Positions 9,736 to 19,696 of a stretch of DNA of 38,874 nt are shown here, one piece after another (the first letter of the stretch is position 1; each line of letters opens with the position of its first letter). Location of the stretch: NCBI GenBank assembly GCA_023957125.1, contig JAMLHL010000034.1, positions 1 through 38,874 of the forward strand, read 5' to 3'. The DNA is from Chitinophagaceae bacterium (GTDB taxonomy: Bacteria > Bacteroidota > Bacteroidia > Chitinophagales > Chitinophagaceae). Under the pieces are notes generated by a model. The model made no database searches, was not told the DNA's origin, and was given only the letters and a program-made list of their open reading frames with translations. The position numbers were made by a program, and so were the translations under genes.

Positions 9736-10470
9736 TTATTGATGTTTGTTCTTTATATTGATCATTTTATAATTTTTATACGACGATGATAATTCCCATT
9801 GGTCTCCCCGCATCTGCACGTATTTCTTCTCGTCAAAAACGGATTCGCTGAAAGTGCTCTTGTTTACTTTTGAAAAAAGCATGGTAATGATGATCCCGTT
9901 GGGCCGGGGTTGCCCCTCCTCCATACTTTGTGTTGCCCGTTCTACATAGCTGACTTTATCGGGCTGCCCGGTTTTGCTGTTGTAGGTAATGCTGCACGAA
10001 CTGTATTTTGCCGAAGGCGTGAAATGGAATTGGATCGTCCGGTTATTACTTTTACCAATAACGGCAACCGAATCTATATACTCAGCCACGAAAGCAGAAT
10101 CCCAATGACTCATCACAATATTATCCATATCCTCACGAATGGAAGGATTGGAAAGAACAATCAGTTTTTCATTGTTATATACCGATAGCTGTACGCTGTC
10201 GTTTTGCATGAGTTCAATCTGATCCAGCTTACAGTGGTAGCGGTTACCTTTTATTCTGTATTCAAAGGAAAGCGTGTCCAGTATCCTGCCGGGCGCGGCT
10301 TCTCTCGAATACTGGTATTTAATGGAAAAACTGTTGTAACCGGTATCGGCATATGCATTTTTTATTTTCTGCAATTCTGTTATTATTTCTGCATACTGTT
10401 GGGTATTTCCCCGGTTGAAAAATGCGATCAGCAAAATTATCAGCCCGGTTGTTTTTAATATTGTCTTCAT
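9736..10470 (-). CDS. Secreted 244-aa protein of the RHS operon (LolA-like beta fold?)
   Basis: The protein starts with a clear signal peptide (MKTILKTTGLIILLIAFF, cleavage near NTQQ). The mature part alternates short beta-type strands with charged turns: FSIKYQYS, TLSFEYRIKGNRYHCKLD, QLSVYNNEKLIVLSN. This resembles the half-barrel LolA/LolB-type proteins that read as 'outer membrane lipoprotein carrier-like', but I see no decisive motif. It sits between the two giant genes, 45 nt after one and 13 nt before the other, so it is almost certainly translated from the same mRNA. A chaperone or adaptor role in exporting or assembling the giant proteins is a reasonable guess from position and size. 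Its function is otherwise unknown. Confidence 0.8.
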   Translation of the reverse strand: MKTILKTTGLIILLIAFFNRGNTQQYAEIITELQKIKNAYADTGYNSFSIKYQYSREAAPGRILDTLSFEYRIKGNRYHCKLDQIELMQNDSVQLSVYNNEKLIVLSNPSIREDMDNIVMSHWDSAFVAEYIDSVAVIGKSNNRTIQFHFTPSAKYSSCSITYNSKTGQPDKVSYVERATQSMEEGQPRPNGIIITMLFSKVNKSTFSESVFDEKKYVQMRGDQWELSSSYKNYKMINIKNKHQ

Positions 10471-10515
10471 ATTCTGTTATGTTGCTAAGATTAATAGGTA
10501 TGATTGTTCTCCCCG

Positions 10516-13500
10516 TTACTCCTTTCGCAATGTGCTCCTGGTTTCTTTGATGGTTTTAATACCCCTCTCCGTTTCTTTTTTAATCCTGATTAAAGTGCCA
10601 TCGTCATCGTATTCATAAAAGGACGTATAGTTGTTTTCATCCAGTTCCGCCATCAGTTGCAGGTTAATGGCATGGTACACCCAGGATTTCATGTTGGCAT
10701 TGTAGGGATGGAACCGCCAGTCGTCAAAGAATATCTTCCCCGTATTGCCATCCCCGGATGCGGCTGTGAAATTTATGTCAGCTTTAACGGCTTCCACCGG
10801 GATGCTGATCACTTCCTCTATTCTCTGCCAGCCTTCAATAATGTTCCCTGACGGACGAAGCAGAATCGGCTGTCCCATCGGATTTCCCCATCTATTCCAG
10901 AAGACAATTTCAATAGCTGCATTTTCATAGCTTTCGCATTTGCAGTCTTTCGGTTCTTTTACCCAGGCGCTCATTACATAACGGTTACCCGCAGCCGGGG
11001 AAAATTCATCGTAGCGGATATTGTCTGAAGCACGGATACCATCCCATCTGATGCAATGAATAGTATTCTTTTGTATGGACGCACTGGCTTCACCCGCATC
11101 GTTGTGCAGATTGGCAACGGGAATTTTTACGGGACTTGTAGCTCCGGGCCTGACCCAGTTGAGCAATACCCTTCCCTGTCCCTCATTTTGACGACCCTTT
11201 GTATGTTCTATCCGGATTTTATAAATTTTGCCATGATTCAGTTTTACAGGATAGCTGAACAGGGCGGCGTTATTTACATTATTGTAATAAACGGGATCAT
11301 TGGGGAAGGCATTCAACACCAATTGGTCATCAATCCAAAGCTTAAAAGCGTTGATTGCCGACACGCTGAACCGGTAAATGCCTTCAGGGTCGGTGGTGTT
11401 CGTTTGAGCGGTTTTACGAAGCGTCAGATATCCCTCCCAGGTAATTTTGTAATTGACGTCATTATTGGAAAGTCCAAACAGGCTCCGGGTGGCGGCAATT
11501 CTTTGATCATAATTAACATCCCTGTCCGGGTATTCTGCCGGCGGCTGCACCGGTACCCGGAAGCCACTGTAATTATATTGCCCCAGACCATAGGTATCAT
11601 TCGTATAATCATAGTTTTTGTACACGGTTGCTTTCATCCCTGTACCGGCGCTCACCCTGTTGATGGTGATCCGCTCAGACGTATCAATTTTGAATTTAAG
11701 TACGGGATCGGGCGAGGTGCGCAGGGTGTCTTCCATAGCTACTACTAAGCGCGCAGCGCTGCCCACGGGAACGCCTAAACTGTACAAACCGCTATGGGCG
11801 TCTTCATTGGTTACAAAAGGTTTCAACACTTTTTTATCAATATGCTCCTGTATGATACAACCATCGTTGCAGCGGTTATTGTTATATGCATAATCTTCGA
11901 AGCCATCGTATGCCTGTTCGGTATAACGGGCATTCTGTGTTATTGTCACCGGCATGGATTCGTTGTACCCGTATTGGACACTGTTGTACCTGCCCAGCGG
12001 ATCTTTGTTTTCCAGTTCGTACCCTTTCCTGTTGACTTGTGTGGAACGGCTGTTCCATACCCATTTTATGGTGTCATTGGTTGGTACGATGGTTCCCGCT
12101 TTGAACTTCCAGAAAGGGGTAAAATTATTGACCGTACCGTATTCCCGGATATTGGTTTCCGCATCTTTTCCGGCGATCTGGTTTTCCGTACGTTTGTCAT
12201 AATAGGTATAGGCTTTTTCTAATCGCCAGTTGCCCAGGACACCCCAGCGATAGGGGTTAACAGTAGTGTCGGCAAAGCGCGATAAACAGGTATCCATGGC
12301 TACGGTTTTCACGCAATAGAAGGAATCGCATTCCTGTATGAGTGAATATCCGGGCTCGCAGGCGATATATTCAATGGTTAGTTGGGGAGCGGTGTTACAG
12401 AAATCTTTTCCGATCCCGGTTCCAACGTTACTGCAGGAGGGACAGGGAATAGCAGCCAATAGCCCATTTACGGAGGGATTGTTAAGCAGCTCAGGCTGCT
12501 GTGCCGGTGGCCCGTAAACACTGCAATCCATACTGCGGGAGTTGGCCGACCAGAAACAAAGTTTATTCGTTCCATTGCTGCCGGCGCCGATACCTCTCAT
12601 CCTGAGCCAGGTATGCTGTTTGTCGGCCCGGCCTCGGGTCAGCGCCACCAGGCTTTTTACATCTATTAAAAAACTGCTTTCTTTATTGGTTGAAAAGATG
12701 GTGGAATAAACCGGGCTCAGGCGGTTCGTTGTATTATAAATATTTTTTACCGTGTTGGATCCATCCGCTAAGGTCAACGGATTGAGATAGGTGAGGGAAG
12801 TATTAAAATCGAGGTATAAATAAGATTCGTTGGCTTTTTCATTCCGCCCGTTATGGTGAGGTTCGATGCCCGGATGATTCCGGGTGTCGGCATAAGCTCC
12901 TCCCCGGATTTCAGTGTGTTGGTCCAAATGCGGATAAAGCGCTAAAGACGCATTTACGATGGATGCGTCTGAAGGCAAGCCGCTCAGATCAAACTTCATC
13001 CAGCTTTCCAGTTCGTGGGCATTCCTGGTATCTGTTCCGGAAGACGGCATGTTTTCCGATACTTCAAAGTAGGGGCTGTTGGTGAAGGCCAAATAGTTTT
13101 CATAGCTGTTTCCACCTCCGATCCGCCTGCTTTTGTAATCTTTGCTAATGGAAAAAGTATATTCCGGCAAAGGATTCAATACCAGCTTTTTCATCGCGTT
13201 CTTTTTAACTGTTACAGTTTTGGGCTGGTACCTGGCGTCTTCCACTTTCCAAAAATCGGCATAAACCGAAGCGGCAGTGTTTACTACTTTGGTGGTGTTA
13301 TCCAGCACCAGCATCCACTGTCCGTCCACCTCCTGCACAGGGCTTTCAAGACTTACGGTAGATCCCACCGGCATCGCCGGCATATTACGTTTGCCGCTGC
13401 GGATGATCTGCAGGGTATTGCCCGACCCGGTAAAGAATTTTCCGTTTTCATCAATAAAACAGATGCCTTTCACTTTTGCATGGCGTTCCCCTTTTGCAGC

Positions 13501-16500
13501 ATCTATCGCCCATATCTTTTTGGGGATCGTCAATGGGGAATAGGAAGGATCGTCACATACGCCAAATCCTGTACAGGGATTAACGCCATTGATATCCGCT
13601 GTTTTTTCGAGTCCGCCGGTGACTTTAATTTCATCGCCGCTTTCGAAATAATTTTCGATATTGGGGTAGCCGGGGGCGGATATTATTTTGCCATCTTTTA
13701 TATTGATTTGTTGGAAAATAGCGCCGATATTATTATACGCCGGTCCCATCCCGCTATATGCCCAATGCGCGGGATAGCTGAACTGATATACGGGGTCGTC
13801 AAACTCGTTATTGGTTTGGGTGAGCAATACCTCGCCCGTTTCACCGTCATACAGGAGGTTTTCTGTAGTTACCAGGCTGCCCTTTTCGTACACCATTGTT
13901 TTATAGGGTATTCCATACCGTTGTACTATCTTGGTGATGGCCGCAGACCGGTAGCGATTCATTTCGTAATGCGGCATTACCCAGGGCATGGGGATCGTAA
14001 CAGGGATGATCCCTATCATAAATCCATCCATATTGAATTCCATACTCGCACCCTGCGATATAAACTCCTGCTGCCGCAGATCCGCCATCAGTTCCACTTC
14101 TTTTCCGATCTGCACCTGCCTGTTGATATGGCCATTGGCCGGGTCTGCTGTGGCAACGGTATTCGATAGCCGCTTGTGTTCCGCATGCTCGTCTTCTACT
14201 TTATAATAATAGCGGGTATAGCCCAAAGGATGTACCGGGTCGTCTTCGGGGTAGGAAGCCTTGCCTTTTATTTTCCCGTTCATATCGTTCAGCTCCACCT
14301 GAAAGCCCTGGGAAAAAGCCAGGGCTTTCTTTGAATACAGGTTTAAAAGATTCAACAGGCTCTCCGAATTATACTTCCGGCTTTCCAATGGCGTATGTTC
14401 CGTCCGGGTAGGAAAATCATAAGTGGTATAAAATTCCGTTTCTTCAAAACCGGTGGCTGATTTTATTTCCCGGTGATGAATGGTATGAACCCTCACTTTG
14501 CTGTACCCGACGGATGGGGAAGGAAAAAACGCCTCCCCTAATGGGAATTCAGAATACATATTATTCACCGGCGCCAGGGGAGCGATCTGCTCTTCATATT
14601 CTACAGGTAACCGGAACGGGTTTTCATCGTTGCCGATCTGCGGTTCATAACTGGCTACGCCGCTGCTGATCAGGGTTTCAACACCATCCATACTTTTTAC
14701 GGTTGTATAATCATACGCCTGTCCGTACGTGGCTTCCTGCTCAATACCCCCGGTCATTTGCCGCCAGTTGTCATAAATGGTGATCCGTTTTACCCTCAGC
14801 CCCTCGCCAAATTTTTTACCATCGGGGTTATTCAGCCGTATAAAGGATTGTTTGGGGTTGAATTTTTTGGCCCAGCCTCTCATTCTTGCCTGCACCGGGA
14901 ATTTCAGAAAAAGTTCCTGCAGATTGAGCAACATAGCTGAGCTGGCCTTTATGATGGCAATCATATCGGCTTCTCCGTTCAGATCGGAATTGGGATAGGC
15001 CTTCGAAGGAAGATTCAACCGCAGGGTTTGAATGGCGGTTTTAGCAAGCGGGCTGGCATCTCCATCTCCTCCGGTCAGCATTGCCGTGCCTTTCAGTTTA
15101 ATCCAGATCACCCGCGGATCAGTGGTGGGCCCATAGTCTTCGTAACGGGCATAAGTGGTTACGTGTTCTTCCCCGCTGCCATAAATATCCCCGGGCATTT
15201 CCACCCGCAATTTGAAATAGAGTTTTTCAACTCCGTCTAAGTATTTTCTCCGGATTTCTTTTTTCTGATCTGCCGTAGTATTGGCAACGATGGGCGAAGG
15301 CACCCTGACAAATGCATAACGGTAATCTTCATACGATTCATTCCAATCTCCATATAAAACGGTATTTTTCTCGGACAGGCGCTCGTTCTTTCCCATACCT
15401 TCAAGGATGCACAACTGCATCGCTCTTTTGTTTTGCACAAAGGCGTAATCGTCTGCTTCGTATTCGATATTCAGCCGGCCGCCGGAGGGAAGGATAACAT
15501 CACTTAAAGTCCAGGCGGCAGCATTTGTAGCCGCTTTCACGCTGTCCCAATCGCTATTGCCGGATTGCAACACGTAAGGATAGTCGGCATTATTCAACCC
15601 GCCGGGATTATCCGACGCGTTTTTATAACTGCCCCACCGGTCGGATCCCCGGGGATGGTAGGAGGGATTAAACGCTTCTTCCGGCGCATTCTCTTCCGTC
15701 AATGGCTGATTAGCTTTTGATGGAATATTCCGGGGATGATACAAAAACACATAAGGATTCTTTTGCCCTTTATTATTGCCGTTATAGGTAAACCATATCT
15801 TTTTTAAGGTCAGCTTTCCTTTGCCATTGACGGAAGATGGATTGCCAGGGCAGAGTTCATAATTGTACTCAAAGTGAATGGTCTTGACAGGTCTGGCAGC
15901 GGTTTTGTTTTTGAGATAATCCGCCTTACTATACAGGTCTATCTGTTTGAGATAGCGAAGCGGTTGTTGCTGATCCGGTCCACCGTTCTCTCCTTTAACG
16001 CCGTAAATATCCTCCCGCTTTTCACCCTGAGCCGGATCATTCAGCGTAAAAGCCGCTATCATTGATTTTGATTCCAGGGAATGGAGGTACCAAACTTCCT
16101 TCTCGCCATAAATATAACTGCCCTTGTCGTCGCTGTGATCCGTTTTCAGGCCTTCATTGTACTGCGCCAGGTTTTCGGCAAACGGCGTCCTCCATCGAAA
16201 AGGATTTGTCTCTCCATAGATTTTGGTGTAATTGAACTTTATGGCGTCTCCCATATCGTCATCGGTAATCCCATCGCCGGTTTTATCTGTATAGTCGGAC
16301 GATAAAATACCGGTTAGTAAAAAGGAATGCGCATATCCCGGCATCTGTTCGGCTGCATAAAAATTGTCCTTGCCCAGTTTATTATTTACACTGTTGTCAA
16401 CACCCGGGGTATAGGCTACCTGGCCGGTGGATGTATTGGCGTTGTGTTTCTCTACACTAAAGCTCACATCTTTTTGTATCAGGTTATACACGGGCAACCC

Positions 16501-18513
16501 ATAGATATACCTTCTGCCATCGGGGTTAAGCACCGTTAATTCGGAGATATGATGTTTTTTTCGTGCGGAAGAGATCCGGGACTGGGGAATTATCTTTTGA
16601 TCACAGTTTATCTCAAAGAAATTGGTGCAGGTATCTTCCCCGCATCTCCCTCCAAAAAACGTATTCACCGGGTAGCTCATGATCCTCTTGTCTAAGGCGA
16701 AAAGCGCGGCATCTTCCGCCGGGAGGTAACTGATCACCTGGCTGCGTTTCTCGCGGTTCCGCTTCAGGGTTTGTTGGGCCTCCACTTTAATTTTGTTCCC
16801 AACCGGCAGCTTGTTTTTATAGCGTTGTAAAAAGGGAGAAAGTACGGGGTCGTCAAATTGATTCATCACCGCCATCACGGGGTCGGTGTCTCCCATCTGA
16901 TCGTACCAACGCTGGTCATTAATGGTTTTTTCTGCGGGGTTTTTAAAATATACCGCTTCAAAAACACTGTCCGACTCCACGAAAGGCAATTGCGGTAGTA
17001 GCAGGTTCGCTTCTTCCCACTCGGAATTTTGCGTGTTGGCAGTGTTCACGCGGATGTCAAATCCGGCATGAACCAGGTTGCCGGAACCTAAGTCGAGCGA
17101 AAAACTTCCATCCTCGCTTTTAGACCGGATTGCAGCATCTCTCATATAGCCGATATCTCCCCGGTAGGGACGAAACATTCCCCCGTTTCCTTCCGCGGTG
17201 ATGGTATAAATATCGTAGGTATAGATAGGAATGGCGATATGTGGCACCGGTGGATCGGCATGATAGACCAGTTCCTTTTCGCGATTGTAATCGAGCAGCG
17301 CATTTGCAATGTTTTTTGCTTTTTGAAAATGCAGGTATCCGTAAGCAGGGAAGGTTTGCGTTTTGTCTCCATCGGCTATATATTGACGTGAGTAAAAACC
17401 ACCCAGCGACACGTTGGGATGCATCCCGAAAAACTCGGAGCCGGGTTTTGCCTGAAAACCATATTGGTAGCTGGTAAAAGGGATCGGCGCCAACGGCGTA
17501 TAAGCCTGGTGCGCCAGGGAAATATGAACGATGTTTCCCGAAATGGTTGGGCCCGCTTTGACGGATCCGTTATTCCTGATGTCGTTTGTGTTTTTCTTCA
17601 CTCCTTTTGAGTGGATGGTTAATGCCTGCAGCCCCGCCCGCGTGCTGTAACCGGAGCTTACCGAAAAGCCGCTGCTCAGAATGCCGGCAGCTTCGGAAAC
17701 AGCATTTTTAAAAGTCAGGTCAAAAGAAGGAGAAAGCGTGATCCCTGTTTGCGAATTGGTTTGCAAACTCATCCCCGCAGTTAAGGAACCTTTTGCCGGT
17801 TGGGAGGCATTAAAGCCCAAAGACAGTCCTGTGGAAAGTCCTAACCCTTTGTAGTTGTTGTAATACAAAGAACCGTTCAGTCCCATATTTAAACCCATAC
17901 CGGCGTTTGTCGTTTCCAATCCAAACAGCTCCAATCCGAAACCGGCATTTGCCCCGGCCGTCCAGTTGGGCTTCATGGAATGTGTTTTTACCACCAGGTC
18001 TTCTCCGTTAAAATCATCGGGCAGTCCGCGCATATTCCTGCTGATGGTACCGGGATTGATGTTCCAGCCCAGTCCTACCCAGCTTGCTTCCTGGTCCATT
18101 GTGATGCCGCTGCGATAGTGAATATTCACAGGATAGCCGCCCACATCCAGCAGGGGGATCGTATAGGAAAAATCGCCGGTAAAAAGATCTACCATATCAG
18201 CAGCGCCTATGCTTTGAAAGGACTGCATCTCCGGCTGTCCCGGACCGGGACCCGTTGAAACTTTGCTTTCCTTTACAGAGATGGTTTTTTTATTGCCCGG
18301 CTCCGGTATGAGACCGGTCCTGTCTAAAAAACGCAATGATTCCGGCCGAATATTCTCCTGTTGGTTTATTTCAAAAATGGAGATAAACTTTTGAGAAGTG
18401 AGCGACTGAGGGGCGCCGGTCACGGCAAATGCGGACAACCACCATTCTGAAAAGAATACGGAAAGTAAGATGGAAGCAATTCCTTTTTGGTGCTTTTGTA
18501 AAAACCGTTGCAT
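10516..18513 (-). CDS. Giant exported shell-like protein with DNRLRE-like, PA14-like and CBM-like regions
   Basis: This 2665-residue protein has an N-terminal signal segment (residues 1-30). At about 100-165 it carries a DLFTGDFSYTIPLLDVGG...ASWVGLGWNIN block like the start of RHS or SpvB-type beta shells. A Gly/Asn-rich stretch follows (about 170-300), then a very long region of conserved-looking but unassigned sequence. A DNRLRE-like fold is likely at about 1830-1975 (SWMKFDLSGLP). Near 2160-2200 there is a YGYNES...AYDGFEDY segment. A PA14-like domain spans about 2290-2455 (KLWIDDQLVLNAF, KIRIEHTKG), then a CBM-like jelly roll (about 2490-2610). The protein ends in one YD-type repeat (FYEYDDDGTLIRIKKE) with no RHS core and no tip. 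It could be the first half of a shell that the downstream 3067-aa protein completes, or a surface adhesin. That partnership is inference. Confidence 0.88.
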   Translation of the reverse strand: MQRFLQKHQKGIASILLSVFFSEWWLSAFAVTGAPQSLTSQKFISIFEINQQENIRPESLRFLDRTGLIPEPGNKKTISVKESKVSTGPGPGQPEMQSFQSIGAADMVDLFTGDFSYTIPLLDVGGYPVNIHYRSGITMDQEASWVGLGWNINPGTISRNMRGLPDDFNGEDLVVKTHSMKPNWTAGANAGFGLELFGLETTNAGMGLNMGLNGSLYYNNYKGLGLSTGLSLGFNASQPAKGSLTAGMSLQTNSQTGITLSPSFDLTFKNAVSEAAGILSSGFSVSSGYSTRAGLQALTIHSKGVKKNTNDIRNNGSVKAGPTISGNIVHISLAHQAYTPLAPIPFTSYQYGFQAKPGSEFFGMHPNVSLGGFYSRQYIADGDKTQTFPAYGYLHFQKAKNIANALLDYNREKELVYHADPPVPHIAIPIYTYDIYTITAEGNGGMFRPYRGDIGYMRDAAIRSKSEDGSFSLDLGSGNLVHAGFDIRVNTANTQNSEWEEANLLLPQLPFVESDSVFEAVYFKNPAEKTINDQRWYDQMGDTDPVMAVMNQFDDPVLSPFLQRYKNKLPVGNKIKVEAQQTLKRNREKRSQVISYLPAEDAALFALDKRIMSYPVNTFFGGRCGEDTCTNFFEINCDQKIIPQSRISSARKKHHISELTVLNPDGRRYIYGLPVYNLIQKDVSFSVEKHNANTSTGQVAYTPGVDNSVNNKLGKDNFYAAEQMPGYAHSFLLTGILSSDYTDKTGDGITDDDMGDAIKFNYTKIYGETNPFRWRTPFAENLAQYNEGLKTDHSDDKGSYIYGEKEVWYLHSLESKSMIAAFTLNDPAQGEKREDIYGVKGENGGPDQQQPLRYLKQIDLYSKADYLKNKTAARPVKTIHFEYNYELCPGNPSSVNGKGKLTLKKIWFTYNGNNKGQKNPYVFLYHPRNIPSKANQPLTEENAPEEAFNPSYHPRGSDRWGSYKNASDNPGGLNNADYPYVLQSGNSDWDSVKAATNAAAWTLSDVILPSGGRLNIEYEADDYAFVQNKRAMQLCILEGMGKNERLSEKNTVLYGDWNESYEDYRYAFVRVPSPIVANTTADQKKEIRRKYLDGVEKLYFKLRVEMPGDIYGSGEEHVTTYARYEDYGPTTDPRVIWIKLKGTAMLTGGDGDASPLAKTAIQTLRLNLPSKAYPNSDLNGEADMIAIIKASSAMLLNLQELFLKFPVQARMRGWAKKFNPKQSFIRLNNPDGKKFGEGLRVKRITIYDNWRQMTGGIEQEATYGQAYDYTTVKSMDGVETLISSGVASYEPQIGNDENPFRLPVEYEEQIAPLAPVNNMYSEFPLGEAFFPSPSVGYSKVRVHTIHHREIKSATGFEETEFYTTYDFPTRTEHTPLESRKYNSESLLNLLNLYSKKALAFSQGFQVELNDMNGKIKGKASYPEDDPVHPLGYTRYYYKVEDEHAEHKRLSNTVATADPANGHINRQVQIGKEVELMADLRQQEFISQGASMEFNMDGFMIGIIPVTIPMPWVMPHYEMNRYRSAAITKIVQRYGIPYKTMVYEKGSLVTTENLLYDGETGEVLLTQTNNEFDDPVYQFSYPAHWAYSGMGPAYNNIGAIFQQINIKDGKIISAPGYPNIENYFESGDEIKVTGGLEKTADINGVNPCTGFGVCDDPSYSPLTIPKKIWAIDAAKGERHAKVKGICFIDENGKFFTGSGNTLQIIRSGKRNMPAMPVGSTVSLESPVQEVDGQWMLVLDNTTKVVNTAASVYADFWKVEDARYQPKTVTVKKNAMKKLVLNPLPEYTFSISKDYKSRRIGGGNSYENYLAFTNSPYFEVSENMPSSGTDTRNAHELESWMKFDLSGLPSDASIVNASLALYPHLDQHTEIRGGAYADTRNHPGIEPHHNGRNEKANESYLYLDFNTSLTYLNPLTLADGSNTVKNIYNTTNRLSPVYSTIFSTNKESSFLIDVKSLVALTRGRADKQHTWLRMRGIGAGSNGTNKLCFWSANSRSMDCSVYGPPAQQPELLNNPSVNGLLAAIPCPSCSNVGTGIGKDFCNTAPQLTIEYIACEPGYSLIQECDSFYCVKTVAMDTCLSRFADTTVNPYRWGVLGNWRLEKAYTYYDKRTENQIAGKDAETNIREYGTVNNFTPFWKFKAGTIVPTNDTIKWVWNSRSTQVNRKGYELENKDPLGRYNSVQYGYNESMPVTITQNARYTEQAYDGFEDYAYNNNRCNDGCIIQEHIDKKVLKPFVTNEDAHSGLYSLGVPVGSAARLVVAMEDTLRTSPDPVLKFKIDTSERITINRVSAGTGMKATVYKNYDYTNDTYGLGQYNYSGFRVPVQPPAEYPDRDVNYDQRIAATRSLFGLSNNDVNYKITWEGYLTLRKTAQTNTTDPEGIYRFSVSAINAFKLWIDDQLVLNAFPNDPVYYNNVNNAALFSYPVKLNHGKIYKIRIEHTKGRQNEGQGRVLLNWVRPGATSPVKIPVANLHNDAGEASASIQKNTIHCIRWDGIRASDNIRYDEFSPAAGNRYVMSAWVKEPKDCKCESYENAAIEIVFWNRWGNPMGQPILLRPSGNIIEGWQRIEEVISIPVEAVKADINFTAASGDGNTGKIFFDDWRFHPYNANMKSWVYHAINLQLMAELDENNYTSFYEYDDDGTLIRIKKETERGIKTIKETRSTLRKE

Positions 18514-18575
18514 TATGTAGGGGTGTTTTTCAGTGTTTTGAATGGTTTAAAATGGTTAGCTTTTTTCGCCGGCTG

Positions 18576-19682
18576 TTATTCTTTTTTCACATACCGGAAT
18601 CGCAGGTTCCATTGCTCCTTCCGGCTGTTAGTCAGTTCCAGCACATACTCCTGCAGATTTTGATACCTGCCGTTATTACCGATTGGTATATCAACAAAAT
18701 TTTCTCCCTGTTTTAAAGGAATGGATTTCGAATCCACCGGGATTCTCTTTTCATCCTGCAGTAAATAAATATTCACGTGGGCAGTGGAATCGCCGGTTTC
18801 ATTATTATAGGCAAAACGCATCTTACCCTGGCAGCTATACGATTGCGCATCGTAACCCCTGCTTAAACCTATATAGGCGCTGTTATCTATTATAACAGCG
18901 GCAGCATCTTTCTTTATCCGAAAGCGCCAAACTTCCGTTTTCTGCGCATACGCGGCACCATTTTTAGCAACTACCTGCCAGGCATATTGTTTTCCTTTGT
19001 CCAATGTTTTGGCAGATGAAGGATAGAGCAAAAAAGGGGCTTCCATATATCGCTGTATATAAAGGGGAGCATTACGTTGTATGGCGTCATAAGCGCTCTG
19101 ACCGTCTTTCATCTCCACGACCAGGAACTCATATTTCAAATCTGAAAACATGGATAAGGGAGCCGGCGGGATCCAGTTAAAAGCCGGATAAACGGTTTCC
19201 ACCATTGAAGTGTCCGACGGGGAGATCAGTTGCGGCGGGCTGAGTGGTTCAACTGCTGTATTCAGGCATGCTTCGGAAGACGGAACGCCCAACTTTTCGT
19301 CCACACCCGACAGGGTGTAACAGATATTATAAATCCCCGGCATCAGCCAGTTGCCGGTGCCGACGTCCGTAGTAGTGTAGGAGCCTGTATATTGATACCG
19401 GACGGGCGCTACATCATCTTCCCTCAACATCGTGGTTCCCTTTTGCAGCAGCAAGGTTGCTCCAAGGCCGGTCAATACCTGTTGTCCGCTTTCACTATCG
19501 GTAAGCCATATTTGTATTTGCACATGCTGGGGCAGGCCGGTGTTGTTGACGCAAAGAATATTCCATAGTTGTTTCTTTTGCATCAGCCCCTGTGGCGGGA
19601 TCTGGGGGTTGATCAACAACTGGCTGTAGCCACAGGTGATGCTGCTCAGGCTCAATAGTGCGATCCATATCCGTGTCATCAT
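18576..19682 (-). CDS. Secreted protein with fibronectin/Ig-like domain, RHS operon partner
   Basis: This 368-residue protein has a signal peptide ending near SQLL (residues 1-21). Residues about 25-130 form an N-terminal beta domain with a WNILCVNN...IQIWLTD pattern. Residues about 150-255 look like a fibronectin type III domain: PPQLISPSDTSMV, PAFNWIPP, then KQYAWQVVAKN and VWRFRI, the usual 'cross-section of a data-like sentence' strand order of Bacteroidota surface proteins. The C-terminal 100 residues are again beta-rich. It lies 14 nt after the 819-aa gene and 62 nt before the 2665-aa gene. No enzyme motif is present. A structural or binding role in the surface assembly encoded by this operon is the simplest reading. 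Confidence 0.8.
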   Translation of the reverse strand: MMTRIWIALLSLSSITCGYSQLLINPQIPPQGLMQKKQLWNILCVNNTGLPQHVQIQIWLTDSESGQQVLTGLGATLLLQKGTTMLREDDVAPVRYQYTGSYTTTDVGTGNWLMPGIYNICYTLSGVDEKLGVPSSEACLNTAVEPLSPPQLISPSDTSMVETVYPAFNWIPPAPLSMFSDLKYEFLVVEMKDGQSAYDAIQRNAPLYIQRYMEAPFLLYPSSAKTLDKGKQYAWQVVAKNGAAYAQKTEVWRFRIKKDAAAVIIDNSAYIGLSRGYDAQSYSCQGKMRFAYNNETGDSTAHVNIYLLQDEKRIPVDSKSIPLKQGENFVDIPIGNNGRYQNLQEYVLELTNSRKEQWNLRFRYVKKE

Positions 19683-19696
19683 TGTTATATTCAGTT

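Noticed and set aside
13015..14169. Long open frame (384 codons) on the plus strand inside the 2665-aa gene
   Set aside because: It is fully antisense to a gene with clear protein features; its translation has no domain-like pattern and is explained by the codon usage of the other strand.
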